Source of the DNA: Sphingobium psychrophilum
Lineage (GTDB): Bacteria; Pseudomonadota; Alphaproteobacteria; Sphingomonadales; Sphingomonadaceae
Direction: 5' to 3'
NCBI RefSeq assembly: GCF_012927105.1
Contig: NZ_JABBFV010000005.1
Coordinates: 221,059 to 285,058 of the forward strand
DNA: 64,000 bases
The notes beneath the pieces were generated by a model that saw only the letters and a program-made list of their open reading frames with translations, ran no database searches and was not told the DNA's origin. How positions within the stretch are numbered: the first letter of the stretch is position 1; each line of letters starts with the position of its first letter. Shown here one piece after another: positions 35,284 to 45,286 of this stretch. The translations under genes and the position numbers were made by a program.

Positions 35284-37701
35284 TCACGCGGCCAGTACGG
35301 GAGCCGGCGTCGGCTCTGCACGAGGGGACTGTTCCGCCTGGCTGATATGGGCCATCGTCCGAACGAAGCTGTCGGGATTGAGCGAGATCGAATCGATGCA
35401 CTCGTTCACCAGGAATGCCGCGAAATCGGGATAGTTGCTGGGCGCCTGGCCACAGATGCCGATCTTGATGCCGGCGGCATGCGCCTTTCGGATCGCTTCC
35501 GACACCATCCGCATTACGGCTTCGTCCCGCTCGTCGAACAGCGTCGCGAGCAGATCGGAATCGCGATCGACACCGAGCACAAGCTGGGTGAGATCATTCG
35601 ACCCGATCGAGAAGCCGTCGAAGCGCTTGGCGAACTCTTCGGCGAGGATCACGTTCGAAGGGATCTCGCACATCATATAAACTTGGAGCCCGTTGTCCCC
35701 GCGGCGCAGGCCGTTCTCCGCCATCACCGCGAGCACCCGATCGGCTTCGGCCGGCGTGCGGCAGAAGGGGACCATGATGATCACATTGGTAAAGCCGAGC
35801 GTTTCGCGGACGTGCTTGAGTGCGCGACATTCAAGCGCGAAACCCTCGCGATAGCGCTCGTCATAATAGCGCGAGGCGCCGCGAAATCCGAGCATCGGAT
35901 TTTCCTCCTCCGGCTCGAAGGCTCGACCACCCAGAAGGTGGGAATATTCGTTCGTCTTGAAATCGCTCAGCCGCACAATTGCCGGATACGGATGATAGGG
36001 GGCCGCCAGTTTGGCGATCCCGCGCGACAGGATTTCCACGAAATAGTCTGCCGGACTGGCATGCCCTCGAGTCAGCTCTCGGATCAGGCGGTTGTCCTCC
36101 GCGCTAACCCGCTCGGGATGGAGCAGGGCCATCGGATGCGCCTTGATCAGCGCGTTGATGATGAACTCCATGCGGGCAAGACCGACACCCTTGGCCGGGA
36201 GGCGCCACCACTGAAAGGCGGCGGCCGGATTGGCAATGTTGACCATCACGTCCGTCCTGGTCGTGGGAATGGCGCCCAGATCAATCTCTTCCCGGTCGAA
36301 AGCGAGAAGACCGTCATAGACGCTGCCGACATCGCCCTCCGCGCAGCAGAGCGTGATGGCCTTCTCCTGGCCGAGTACCGTCGTGGCGTTGCCGGTCCCC
36401 ACGACTGCGGGAACGCCCAACTCGCGGCTGACGATCGCGGCATGGCTGGTGGCGCCGCCATGATCGGTGATGATGCCGGCCGCGCGCTTCATGATCGGCA
36501 CCCAGTCGGGATCGGTCGTGCCGGTGACGAGGATCGCGCCGTCGCGAAACTGGCCGATGTCGGCGGCGTTGTGGATTACGCAGGCCTGCCCTGATGCGAT
36601 CGCGCTGCCGATGGCGGCGCCGGTCACCAGCGGAGTGCCGCCCTTGGTCTTGAGCTGATAGCGCTGGAAGGACGAGCGGCTTAGCCCGGCCTGGACGGTT
36701 TCTGGACGTGCCTGGACGAGGTAGAGCAGGCCGGTCTCGCCATCCTTGGCCCATTCCATGTCCATCGGCCGGCCGTAATGGGCCTCGACGATGACGGCCC
36801 ATCGACCGAGTTCGAGGATGTCGTCGTCATCGAGCACGAAGGCTTCGCGTTCGGCGGGGCTGGTCTCCACGATGCGGGTGCGCTTGCTGCCTCCTTCGGC
36901 ATAGCGCATCTTCAAGGCCTTCTTGCCAAGACTTTTCTCGATGATGGGACGCGCGTTCGCCTGTTCGAGCAGCGGCTTGAAGACAAGATATTTGTCCGGG
37001 TCGACGCTGCCCTGCACAACCGTTTCGCCCAGACCCCAGGCGGCGCTGATCACCGCCACGTTAGGGAAGCCGCTTTCGGTGTCGATCGAGAACATCACGC
37101 CCGATCCGGCAAGATCGGATCGCACCATCTGTTGGACGCCGATCGATAGTGCGACATCGAAATGGTCAAACCCCTTGGTCTGGCGGTAGCTGATCGCCCG
37201 ATCTGTGAAGAGTGATGCAAAACAGCGACGGCAAGCATCGAGCAGGGCGCGGTGGCCCCGCACGTTGAGGAAGGTCTCCTGCTGACCAGCGAAGCTGGCG
37301 TCCGGCAGATCCTCTGCCGTTGCGCTGCTGCGGACCGCCACGGCGAGATTGGGGGCGCCAGCCCTGGTCTTGAGTTCGTCATAGGCCGTCTGGATGGCGT
37401 CGGCGAGGGCAGGGGGAACCTCGCTGTCAAGGAACAGAGACCGGATCGCATGGCCGGCTTCCTGGAGCGTCGCCTTGCCTTCCTCGTAGGTGGCGAGCTG
37501 CGCCCGGATCGCGGCTTCTATTCTGTTGGCCGCAATGAAGCTCCGATAGGCGTCGGCGCTCGTGGCGAAGCCATTGGGAACACGCACGCCCTTGCCCGAA
37601 AGCGTGCGCACCATTTCACCGAGTGAAGCATTCTTGCCGCCTACCGACGCGATATCGCCGATCCCGATCTTGTCGAACCAAAGTATCGGGCTCTCGGTCA
37701 T
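35284..37701 (-). CDS. ppsA: Phosphoenolpyruvate synthase
   Basis: An 805-residue enzyme that makes phosphoenolpyruvate from pyruvate and ATP. The ATP-grasp domain occupies about residues 10-350 (VRSSATAEDLPDASFAGQQ), the swivelling phosphohistidine domain contains GGATSHAAIVSRELG, and the TIM-barrel domain ends with GICGQAPSNYPDF, which holds the catalytic cysteine. The length is normal. The ATG at 37701 is chosen by homology; the open frame extends 40 codons upstream without similarity. It is divergent from D-lactate dehydrogenase across 137 bases, where a near-palindrome CCACCTCT-GT-AGAGATGG lies at 37710-37727. Confidence 0.95.
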   Translation of the reverse strand: MTESPILWFDKIGIGDIASVGGKNASLGEMVRTLSGKGVRVPNGFATSADAYRSFIAANRIEAAIRAQLATYEEGKATLQEAGHAIRSLFLDSEVPPALADAIQTAYDELKTRAGAPNLAVAVRSSATAEDLPDASFAGQQETFLNVRGHRALLDACRRCFASLFTDRAISYRQTKGFDHFDVALSIGVQQMVRSDLAGSGVMFSIDTESGFPNVAVISAAWGLGETVVQGSVDPDKYLVFKPLLEQANARPIIEKSLGKKALKMRYAEGGSKRTRIVETSPAEREAFVLDDDDILELGRWAVIVEAHYGRPMDMEWAKDGETGLLYLVQARPETVQAGLSRSSFQRYQLKTKGGTPLVTGAAIGSAIASGQACVIHNAADIGQFRDGAILVTGTTDPDWVPIMKRAAGIITDHGGATSHAAIVSRELGVPAVVGTGNATTVLGQEKAITLCCAEGDVGSVYDGLLAFDREEIDLGAIPTTRTDVMVNIANPAAAFQWWRLPAKGVGLARMEFIINALIKAHPMALLHPERVSAEDNRLIRELTRGHASPADYFVEILSRGIAKLAAPYHPYPAIVRLSDFKTNEYSHLLGGRAFEPEEENPMLGFRGASRYYDERYREGFALECRALKHVRETLGFTNVIIMVPFCRTPAEADRVLAVMAENGLRRGDNGLQVYMMCEIPSNVILAEEFAKRFDGFSIGSNDLTQLVLGVDRDSDLLATLFDERDEAVMRMVSEAIRKAHAAGIKIGICGQAPSNYPDFAAFLVNECIDSISLNPDSFVRTMAHISQAEQSPRAEPTPAPVLAA

Positions 37702-37838
37702 TGTCTGGTCCACCTCTGTAGAGATGGAGGACGATATGTTCGCCCATGGTGGCTTGTCTGTCGGGGATGATACGTAGTGGCCGACGCACTGAAATCCGGC
37801 ATGTCGAGAGGACGGGCGCATGCTTTTCAGGGAGTCAC

Positions 37839-38849
37839 ATGATGCGGGTGGCCGTTTTCAGTACCAAGCCCTATGACCGGCAGTTCCTCGAGGTTGGCAA
37901 CGCTGCGGCCGGCTTTCCGCACGATCTCGCTTTCCTGGAAGCGCGGCTCAGCGTCGAGACTGCGCCGCTTGCCGCCGGATCCGGCGCCGTCTGCGCCTTC
38001 GTGAATGATTGCCTTGATCGCCTGGTGCTGGAACGTCTTGCCGTGCTCGGGATTAAGCTCGTCGTGCTACGCAGCGCGGGATTCAACAATGTCGATCTTC
38101 TCGCCGCAGATGCGCTGAAACTCCCGGTAGCAAGGGTTCCGGCCTATTCGCCCCAAGCGATCGCGGAACATACGCTCGCCCTCATCCTGTCCCTCGACCG
38201 CAAGATCCACAAGGCCTATGCCCGAGTGCGCGAAGGCAATTTCTCGCTCGAAGGACTGCTGGGGTTCGATCTGAACGGGCGGAAGGTCGGCATCGTCGGA
38301 ACCGGAAAAATCGGGGCAGTCGTAGCGCGCATTCTCAACGGTTTCGGTTGCCATATTCTCGCCTGTGACCCCACCGCGAACGCCGAAATTGTCGCCATGG
38401 GTGGCATTTATGTGGAGCTGGATGCGTTGCTGGCTGCATCCGACATCATCACGCTGCACTGTCCGCTCCTGCCGGAAACCCGGCATATCATCGATAGCCG
38501 CGCCGTCGCCCGGATGAAGCGCGGCGTCATGCTGATCAACACAAGCCGGGGCGGGGTCATCGATACGCAGGCGATGATCGATGGGTTGAAGACGGGTGTG
38601 ATCGGCTATCTAGGGCTCGACGTCTACGAGGAGGAGGACGGGCTCTTCTTCGAGAACCTGTCGCAAGACGTGATCCAGGACGATATTTTCGCGCGCCTGC
38701 TGACATTCCCCAACGTTCTCGTCACCGGGCACCAGGGCTTCTTCACGGGCGAGGCTCTGACCGCGATTGCGGCGGCGACGATTGAGAACCTTTCCAGCTT
38801 CGAGGGGACAGGCGTCGCTGCGCACCAGATTGCGCCGGTTCGCAGCTGA
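37839..38849 (+). CDS. ldhA: D-lactate dehydrogenase (2-hydroxyacid dehydrogenase)
   Basis: A 336-residue NAD-dependent 2-hydroxyacid dehydrogenase. The nucleotide site is GIVGTGKIGAVVARI, the substrate Arg is in INTSRGGVID, and the catalytic His is in TGHQGFFT. The N-terminal KPYDRQFLE and the overall length are those of the LdhA-type D-lactate dehydrogenases. It would regenerate NAD+ from pyruvate when oxygen is short. GGAG precedes the tandem ATGs at 37839 and 37842. It is divergent from ppsA, so pyruvate-using genes face the same control region. Confidence 0.93.
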   Translation: MMRVAVFSTKPYDRQFLEVGNAAAGFPHDLAFLEARLSVETAPLAAGSGAVCAFVNDCLDRLVLERLAVLGIKLVVLRSAGFNNVDLLAADALKLPVARVPAYSPQAIAEHTLALILSLDRKIHKAYARVREGNFSLEGLLGFDLNGRKVGIVGTGKIGAVVARILNGFGCHILACDPTANAEIVAMGGIYVELDALLAASDIITLHCPLLPETRHIIDSRAVARMKRGVMLINTSRGGVIDTQAMIDGLKTGVIGYLGLDVYEEEDGLFFENLSQDVIQDDIFARLLTFPNVLVTGHQGFFTGEALTAIAAATIENLSSFEGTGVAAHQIAPVRS

Positions 38850-38967
38850 TATCGATCTGTCCCGCGACGCTCGCCGGACCCGTAACCTGCGCGATGTTCC
38901 GATCCGGTCAATTACGCATAGGCGCACAGCTGGCGAACGATCATCCTGCGTCCAACAACGGAGAAGC

Positions 38968-39300
38968 ATGATGCGCACGATCCTGACAAGTATAGCGCTC
39001 CTCGCGCTCTGCGCCTGCGATGCGGCCGAAAAAATTGTAACAGAGCCGAGGGAAGTAGCCGGAAATGTGACCAATTATGTCGCAGAGGTCGTGGCTCTAC
39101 CCGAACGTCAGCGGAATGCGGTCTTCTTCCGCGCGATCCGGGACGCGGGTCTGCCGTGCCAGAATGTGACCGGCGCCGAGCAGATCGCGACTGGCGAAAA
39201 GGCGCCGATGTGGCGCGCTCAATGCGAGGACGGCGTCGCGCACCTCATCCAGGTTCTGCCGGACGGGACCGCCAACGTCGTCAGCCGGGCGACCCCGTAG
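38968..39300 (+). CDS. Small lipoprotein, unknown function
   Basis: A 110-residue protein with a signal peptide ending in the lipobox LCAC (Cys17), so probably an outer-membrane or periplasmic lipoprotein. The mature part has a helical segment and two further cysteines (LPCQN and AQCEDG) that may form a disulfide. GGAG precedes the ATG at 38968. No family recognised. Homologous small lipoproteins seem to exist in sphingomonads, from memory only. Confidence 0.8.
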   Translation: MMRTILTSIALLALCACDAAEKIVTEPREVAGNVTNYVAEVVALPERQRNAVFFRAIRDAGLPCQNVTGAEQIATGEKAPMWRAQCEDGVAHLIQVLPDGTANVVSRATP

Positions 39301-39368
39301 GTGACCGCGCCGTACGCAGATCACGAGAGCGCCAGGACGGACGCCGGCGGCCGGCGCTGGAGGGTGCG

Positions 39369-40364
39369 GTGATCACAGCCAGTGTCACGGATACGCAAGA
39401 CGGCGACGACCTCCCCGAGCCGGATATTCAGTGTGAACACCCTGTGCGGATGCATATTTCCGACACGGTCCACAAGATCCTCGCGCGCTACGAAGGAGAA
39501 CCGGCCGAGATCAAGCTGAACCTGGCGCGCATTCTCATGCATGGCCGGGTAGGAGGCAGCGGCCGTCTGATCATCCTTCCCGTCGACCAGGGGATCGAGC
39601 ACGGCCCGGCGCGAAGCTTTGCCGCCAATCCAGCCGCCTACGATCCCCACTACCATTTTCGGCTCGCGATCGATGCGGGCCTGTCTGCCTTTGCAGCACC
39701 GGCCGGCATGCTCGCGGCCGGGGCTGACTCGTTCGCCGGACAGATCCCCACGATCCTCAAGCTGAACGCCGCCAACAGCCTCACGGTGATCAAGGATCAA
39801 GCGGTCGTCGCGACCGTGGACGACGCGGTGCGCCTCAACTGCGCCGCTGTAGGATTCACGCTCTACCCTGGTTCGGATGCCTTTATCGACCAGGCCGAGG
39901 AGTTGCGCATCGTGGGCCAGGAGGCCCGCGCCGCCGGCCTTCCATTGCTTGTCTGGTCCTATCCGCGTGGCGGGCTGATTTCCGAACAGGGCGAGACCGC
40001 GCTCGATATCATCGCCTATGCCGCACACATCGCTGTCGCGCTGGGCGCCCATATCGTGAAGGTGAAGCTGCCCAGCGAGCATATCGAACAGGACGCCTCC
40101 AGGCCTGCCTATGCCGACCGGCAATGGTCCGACCCGGTCGAGAGGATAAGGCACGTCGTCCAGGCCGCTTTTTCCGGGCGTCGCCTCGTGCTCTTCTCGG
40201 GAGGCGCGGCTAGGGACGCAGAGTCGCTGTATCGGGACGCCCGCGCGATACGTGATGGCGGCGGCAGCGGCTCGATCATCGGCCGCAACAGCTTCCAGCG
40301 GCCTCGCTCCGAGGCTCTGGCGATGCTGGACGAGGTCGTGCGAATCTATTCCGGCACAGGCTGA
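39369..40364 (+). CDS. fbaB: Class I fructose-bisphosphate aldolase (DhnA/FbaB type)
   Basis: A TIM-barrel aldolase of the archaeal-type class I family that cleaves fructose 1,6-bisphosphate. The opening ILPVDQGIEHGPARSF, the Schiff-base lysine region IVKVKLPSEH and the phosphate-binding end LFSGGAARD and GGSGSIIGRNSFQ are clear. The GTG at 39369 (331 residues) has GGAGGG four bases upstream, but family similarity begins only at the ATG at 39450 (304 residues), so either start may be right. It follows a lipoprotein gene and precedes a small proline-rich gene. It belongs with PfkB and PEP synthase in carbon flux. Confidence 0.92.
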   Translation: MITASVTDTQDGDDLPEPDIQCEHPVRMHISDTVHKILARYEGEPAEIKLNLARILMHGRVGGSGRLIILPVDQGIEHGPARSFAANPAAYDPHYHFRLAIDAGLSAFAAPAGMLAAGADSFAGQIPTILKLNAANSLTVIKDQAVVATVDDAVRLNCAAVGFTLYPGSDAFIDQAEELRIVGQEARAAGLPLLVWSYPRGGLISEQGETALDIIAYAAHIAVALGAHIVKVKLPSEHIEQDASRPAYADRQWSDPVERIRHVVQAAFSGRRLVLFSGGAARDAESLYRDARAIRDGGGSGSIIGRNSFQRPRSEALAMLDEVVRIYSGTG

Positions 40365-40429
40365 TGGCGCCCGGCACTTCTGACCCCAATCCCGAGTTGC
40401 GGGCAAAGATCGAAATGAGGAGAAACAGC

Positions 40430-40597
40430 ATGGCGACCCAGCCGGAATTCCCGCCGCCAGACACCATCGAACCCCAGTCGCCACCGGAGGCTCCGCCTGG
40501 GCCCGGTCCGGCGGAAGATCCTTTTTCCGAGCCGCCGGAGATCATTCCAGACGTTCCCGACCAGGATTATCCGGGCCGAGAGAACGACCCGGCGTAA
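40430..40597 (+). CDS. Small proline-rich acidic protein
   Basis: A 55-residue protein that is more than a quarter proline and strongly acidic (MATQPEFPPPDTIEPQ, then PEIIPDVPDQDYP). AGGAG lies before the ATG at 40430. It is almost certainly intrinsically disordered. I recall similar short proline-rich proteins in sphingomonads. It starts about 65 bases after the aldolase gene on the same strand. Function unknown. Confidence 0.68.
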   Translation: MATQPEFPPPDTIEPQSPPEAPPGPGPAEDPFSEPPEIIPDVPDQDYPGRENDPA

Positions 40598-40749
40598 AGG
40601 CATTTTTCGCGCCGGGCGGTAGCCGGCCGCGAGAGGTAACGGCATGATCTGCCGTTCAGCGTGTCAGCCCGAGGCCTGAGCACCGCGCCAAGAGGATCAA
40701 GGTTGGCACGGATGTACGCGGCAGGAATTTGCGAGCTGGAGGGCTTTGC

Positions 40750-41166
40750 TTATGCGACCAAGGCATGCAGCACGTCGGCACGGCTGATCAGGCCTACAAC
40801 CCGACCGTCCGTCACTACAGGAAGCCGTTTGACAGCATGGCATTCCATGAGCTCGATCGCTTCCTCCATGGATGCATCGGATCCGATCGTGATCGGGTCG
40901 CGCGACATAATCTCGCCGACGGTCCGGGATTCTAGCGCGTTGATGCGCGCGTTGGCATCTGCGCCGAAGAGCGCGGTCAGCCGAGCCGGCCGCTCTTCAC
41001 GCCGGAAGAAATCCCCCTCGGAGATAATGCCCTGGAGTTGCCCGCCCCGATCGACCACGGGCAGGGCGCTGATGTGGTGGTTGGCCATGGTTCGTATCGC
41101 CTGCGCAAGCGAAGCATCATGCGTGATCGTCGCCGCCCCGAGGCTCATAACATCGCTTGCTTTCAT
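40750..41166 (-). CDS. CBS-domain pair protein
   Basis: A 138-residue protein consisting of two CBS domains (about 1-60 and 78-138), starting MKASDVMSLGAATI and repeating EIMSRDPITIGSDASMEEAI. Such pairs bind AMP, ATP or related nucleotides and act as energy sensors. GAGAGAAG precedes the ATG at 41166. It lies 61 bases downstream of the pfkB-type gene on the same strand and is probably co-transcribed, so it may sense adenylate state for that carbon-flux group; that is inference. Confidence 0.93.
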   Translation of the reverse strand: MKASDVMSLGAATITHDASLAQAIRTMANHHISALPVVDRGGQLQGIISEGDFFRREERPARLTALFGADANARINALESRTVGEIMSRDPITIGSDASMEEAIELMECHAVKRLPVVTDGRVVGLISRADVLHALVA

Positions 41167-41227
41167 CTTCTCTCTCCGTCCGCTCGATCATTTGCCTGCC
41201 GTTGCAGCAAGGCAGGGCGCTTGTCTC

Positions 41228-42226
41228 TCACGCGCGCTGTGCCTCCGCTGCCCGGCTGCTATGCGCTGCCATATTGGTCGAAGCTTCCGCCAGCGTTTCG
41301 CCCGGATCGACAAGGACGTACAGCCGTTCCACCTCATCCCGATGGCAAAGATCAGTACCCGGCGTCAGGACGGCGGCGGCGCCTGCCGCGATTCCATATC
41401 GAAAGGCGTCCATCGGATCCCGGCCGCAAGCCAGCGCGAATGTCATTGCCGCCAGAAAGCTATCGCCGGCGCCGACTGCGCTCTTCGCTTCAACGGGCAC
41501 TGCGGGCAGCCAGAGGACACCGGAGCGCTGCGCGAGGAGGCCGCCTTCATGGCCCATGGTCACAGCCACATATTGGGCCTGGTCCTTGTGGACGATGTCC
41601 GACGCTGCCGTCGCGATGTCGCTGCGATCTGCCAGTGAACGGCCTACAAGCTGCTGAAGCTCGCCAAGACTGGGCTTGACCAGCAATATGCCGCCGGCGG
41701 CGAGGCCCTGCTGGAGTGCGGCCCCCGAACTGTCTAGAATGAACTCGATCCCGCGAGCCCGCGTCTTCGTCTGCAGGCGGCTGTAGAAATCGTCGGGCAC
41801 GCCCGGCGGCAGCGATCCGCTCGCGACGAGATAATCACATTCGATACCGTCGAGATGGTCAAGGCATGCTTGCCATTCCTGCTCGGTGACGACGGGGCCG
41901 CGCGGCACGAACCGGAATTCCTTGCCTGTTTCCCGCTCATAGACCGCCGTGCTTATGCGGGTGTTGCCTTGGATCGGGATGCGGGAGCGAACCATCTGGT
42001 GAAGATCGAGAAGACTATCGAGCGTAGCGCCGGTGGCGCCGCCCGCGAGATAGTGCGCGCGCGCGGTGCCACCCAGCCGGGCGATGACACGCGCCACATT
42101 GATGCCGCCGCCGCCCGGGTCATAATGTTCCTGGCGGGCCCGGATCTTGTGAGTGTGAAAGACGCGGTCCGCCTCATAGGCCACATCTATGGCCGGGTTC
42201 ATCGTAAGGGTCGCAATTCTCTTCAT
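41228..42226 (-). CDS. pfkB: PfkB-type hexose-phosphate kinase (6-/1-phosphofructokinase)
   Basis: A 332-residue ribokinase-family sugar kinase. The opening TLTMNPAIDVAYEAD, the glycine pair PGGGGINVARVIARLG and the ATP/catalytic site SAVGAGDSFLAAM with its aspartate are those of the LacC/FruK/PfkB group. It likely phosphorylates fructose 6-phosphate or fructose 1-phosphate. Substrate cannot be decided by sequence alone; the nearby aldolase favours the glycolytic reaction. It is followed by a CBS protein on the same strand. No ribosome binding site is obvious before the ATG at 42226. Confidence 0.9.
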   Translation of the reverse strand: MKRIATLTMNPAIDVAYEADRVFHTHKIRARQEHYDPGGGGINVARVIARLGGTARAHYLAGGATGATLDSLLDLHQMVRSRIPIQGNTRISTAVYERETGKEFRFVPRGPVVTEQEWQACLDHLDGIECDYLVASGSLPPGVPDDFYSRLQTKTRARGIEFILDSSGAALQQGLAAGGILLVKPSLGELQQLVGRSLADRSDIATAASDIVHKDQAQYVAVTMGHEGGLLAQRSGVLWLPAVPVEAKSAVGAGDSFLAAMTFALACGRDPMDAFRYGIAAGAAAVLTPGTDLCHRDEVERLYVLVDPGETLAEASTNMAAHSSRAAEAQRA

Positions 42227-42433
42227 GTCCGGGAGGTTATCATCGCGAGCCTTGACGTCGGAATAAGTATATGTCCCGAGATGCTCCGCAGTTCGGCTCG
42301 CTTGACTGCCATGGCCACCGCGACGGCTCTGTCACCGCCATACCCCTGTGCAGCTATCGAGTGGGCTTCGGTGCGGACACGGCTCCGTATTGTTCCCTAT
42401 GTTGTCACGCCCCGGCTTTCGACAGGAAAAGCC

Positions 42434-43576
42434 ATGAAGAAATTCCTGCTTCTCGCCTTTGCCTGCTTCCTGCCCGCGGCATCCGTCCCCAACCCGCCGC
42501 ATTGGCACAAGGCGCAGGCCGAACGCCTCGTCGAATGGCTCGACGCAGCTGCCGACGACGGCCTCGCGCCCGTCAGCAAGGAAGCGCACGTGGTCCGCGC
42601 GGCGATTGCGGCCGGTGAAGAGGTGCGCCTTGATACGGTGGCGACGGCGGCAGCGATCCGGCTGTTGCAGGCTCACCGGACGGGTTGCTGCAATGCGTCC
42701 CTGCGCACCGGTTGGCGCATCGCGGGGGAGCCGCTTGGGGCCGAACCGGCTGCTGCGGTGGCGGCGTCGTTGGCGCGAGACGACCTCGACCGGCTGTTCG
42801 GCACGGCGCGCCCCTCGCATCCCTTTTATTATTCGCTTCGCAAAGCCTATTCGCACGAGCAGGATCCTGCGCGGCGCGCGACAATCGCCGCCAATCTCGA
42901 TCGTTGGCGCTGGATGCCGCGCGTGCTCGGAGCCCGCTACCTGCTGGTTAACACCGCGGCCTTCGAAGCGACGCTGTGGGACGGCCGGAAGCAAATCGGC
43001 CGCTGGGCGGTAATCGTCGGCAAGACCGGCTCGCCGACACCGGTATTCGCCGCAACAGTGACAGGTGTGACGTTCAACCCCTGGTGGGAGATTCCGTCGA
43101 GCATCGTCGCGGAAAGCGTCGGCGCTTTGGTGCGCAACCGTCCTGCCGAGGCGGCGCGCAAGGGCTATGTCGTGCAGGGTGGCCGGTATCGACAGCGCCC
43201 GGGCGCAACCAATGCACTCGGGCGGATGAAACTCGTCATGCCCAATCCTTACAGCGTTTATCTTCACGACACACCGAGCAAGGGCCTGTTCGAGCAGGAT
43301 GTACGCGCCTTCAGCCATGGCTGCGTCCGGGTCGGGGACGCGCTCGGCCTCGCCACGGCGCTTCTTGCGACCGAGCCGGGCTGGGACCGGGCGCGCACGG
43401 ATGCCATGGTCGCGGCAGGGCGGACGGCTACCGTACCGATGGCTGCTCCGGTTCCCGTCTATGTCGCCTATTTCACGGCCGAACCGGACGGCGAAGGCGG
43501 TATCCGCTATTTTCCCGACGTTTACCATCGGGACCGCGGCATGCCGGTGCCGGGCGAGGAGAATTGTCCCCGATGA
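42434..43576 (+). CDS. L,D-transpeptidase (YkuD domain)
   Basis: A 380-residue exported enzyme. A signal peptide of about 20 residues precedes a helical region, and a YkuD domain spans about residues 170-310. The catalytic motif SHGCVRVGD has the nucleophilic cysteine; FNPWWEIPSSI is a typical substrate-site block. It forms 3-3 peptidoglycan cross-links or attaches proteins to peptidoglycan. The open frame extends far upstream but similarity and the signal start at the ATG at 42434. Length fits the longer YcbB-like proteins minus a peptidoglycan-binding domain. It lies alone, upstream of the CHAD gene. Confidence 0.91.
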   Translation: MKKFLLLAFACFLPAASVPNPPHWHKAQAERLVEWLDAAADDGLAPVSKEAHVVRAAIAAGEEVRLDTVATAAAIRLLQAHRTGCCNASLRTGWRIAGEPLGAEPAAAVAASLARDDLDRLFGTARPSHPFYYSLRKAYSHEQDPARRATIAANLDRWRWMPRVLGARYLLVNTAAFEATLWDGRKQIGRWAVIVGKTGSPTPVFAATVTGVTFNPWWEIPSSIVAESVGALVRNRPAEAARKGYVVQGGRYRQRPGATNALGRMKLVMPNPYSVYLHDTPSKGLFEQDVRAFSHGCVRVGDALGLATALLATEPGWDRARTDAMVAAGRTATVPMAAPVPVYVAYFTAEPDGEGGIRYFPDVYHRDRGMPVPGEENCPR

Positions 43577-43698
43577 CCTTTGCAAATTGCGGTGCCCAGC
43601 GGGAACATCGACCACGCCCATCGGCCGAATCTGCGCGAGGCGGCCTAGCGTTCAGACGGCTCCTAGATGACATCACGAAACGGTGAGAGAAGGCATGC

Positions 43699-45156
43699 AT
43701 GGCGGACGAAATCGAACTGAAGCTCGAACTGACGCCGGACGCCGCCGATGCGTTCGAAGCTTCCGCTTTGCTGCCGGCCAATCCTGAAAAGATCGAGCAA
43801 GGGTCGGTCTATTTCGACACTCCGGATCATGCTCTGGCGAAGAAGGGGTTTTCGCTTCGCATCCGCCGTTCGGGCAGGAAGCGCACGCAGACCGTGAAGG
43901 CGGATGGCGCCAGTGCCGCGGGCCTGTTCGTGCGCTCCGAATGGGAACGCGCCGTCAAGGACGACAAGCCAATCCTCGATGATACGACGCCGGTCCGGGC
44001 CATGATCGGCGGCGCGGTCGATAGCGTCGGTTCGGTCTTCGAGGTGCGGATCGCGCGGCGCACGTGGATACTGAGGCAGGAGGGCGCGACGATTGAAGTG
44101 GTTCTGGACCGCGGCGAGGCGGCGGCGGGGGACCGAACATCGCCGATCTGCGAGATCGAGCTGGAGTTGAAGGCCGGCGATCCGGCCGCATTGTTCACGC
44201 TTGCCCGGCGCATCGATGCGGTCGCGCCCGTCCGGCTCAGTGTACAGACCAAGGCCGAGCGGGGCTACCGGCTCACCGGACCGGTCACGACGATGGTCAA
44301 GGCCGAGCCGATAGCGCTAACCAGCGACATGACGGCGGCCCAGGCGTTCCAGCATATTGTCCAGAGCTGCGTGCGGCAGTTCCGGCTGAACGAGACGCTG
44401 CTGCTGACGGGCGGGGACACCGAGGCGCTGCATCAGGCGCGCGTGGCGTTGCGCCGCCTGCGATCAAGCTTCTCAATCTTCAAGCCGCTGATCGGCGGAG
44501 ACATGAAAGTGAAGCTGGGCGAGGAGCTGCGGTGGGTCGCTTCGAAGCTTGGCGACGCCCGCAACCTTGATGTGTTGCTCGAAAGCGCCCGATCGGGTCC
44601 ACTATACGATCGCATCGAGGCGGCGCGCCAAGCGGCCTATGGCGAGGTCGCGGATGCATTGGCGTCATCGCGCGCGCGGAAGCTGATGCTCGATCTTGCG
44701 GAGTGGACTGTGAACGGCGACTGGCTACATGTGTCCGCCACCGAGGCGGATCGCCATCAGCCGGCGCGAGAATTCGCGGTCGCCGCGCTCGGCCGCTTTC
44801 GCCGCAAAGTGAAGAAGGGGGGAGGTGATCTCGCTCATGCGGCCGATGCCGCCCGGCACCGGGTCCGCAAGAACGTCAAGAAATTGCGCTATGGGGCCGA
44901 GTTCTTCGCCACCTTGTTCGAGCGCAAGCACGAGAGGCGGCGGTACGAGCGATTCCTCGTGGCGCTGGAAGAGCTTCAGGACCAGCTCGGTCTGCTCAAC
45001 GACCTGGCGACGGCGCCGCGCCTGCTGGAAACGCTAGGAATCGCTGACGATCACGATGCGTCAATGTTGTTGGTCAACGCCCGGAAGAAGGCGCTGTTGA
45101 AGGCTGCGGCGGTCGCGCATGACGCGCTGATCGACACGAAGCGGTTCTGGCGATGA
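43699..45156 (+). CDS. CYTH-CHAD domain protein
   Basis: A 485-residue two-domain protein. The N-terminal CYTH domain (about 1-200) starts with EIELKLEL and contains the arginine-rich strand FSLRIRRSGRKRTQTVK; the C-terminal CHAD domain (about 215-480) is helical and rich in His and Arg (ALHQARVALRRLRSSF, HRVRKNVKKLRYGAEFF). CHAD domains bind polyphosphate, and CYTH domains hydrolyse triphosphates. A role in polyphosphate handling is likely. The ATG at 43699 is followed by the family start MADEIELKLEL. Confidence 0.94.
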   Translation: MADEIELKLELTPDAADAFEASALLPANPEKIEQGSVYFDTPDHALAKKGFSLRIRRSGRKRTQTVKADGASAAGLFVRSEWERAVKDDKPILDDTTPVRAMIGGAVDSVGSVFEVRIARRTWILRQEGATIEVVLDRGEAAAGDRTSPICEIELELKAGDPAALFTLARRIDAVAPVRLSVQTKAERGYRLTGPVTTMVKAEPIALTSDMTAAQAFQHIVQSCVRQFRLNETLLLTGGDTEALHQARVALRRLRSSFSIFKPLIGGDMKVKLGEELRWVASKLGDARNLDVLLESARSGPLYDRIEAARQAAYGEVADALASSRARKLMLDLAEWTVNGDWLHVSATEADRHQPAREFAVAALGRFRRKVKKGGGDLAHAADAARHRVRKNVKKLRYGAEFFATLFERKHERRRYERFLVALEELQDQLGLLNDLATAPRLLETLGIADDHDASMLLVNARKKALLKAAAVAHDALIDTKRFWR

Positions 45157-45286
45157 CCGATAGTTCCGGCTCTCATCGCTGGCGTAGAAACGGATGCCGG
45201 TGCAAGCCCGGCTTACGCCGACCAACGTGCCTCCATCGAATGGATTGTCGTGGGCGGGACGGGCCGTCCATGCCAATCCGACTGCC

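Noticed and set aside
35188..36594. A 468-codon open frame antisense to ppsA
   Set aside because: The ppsA reading has all catalytic motifs; the other strand has none.
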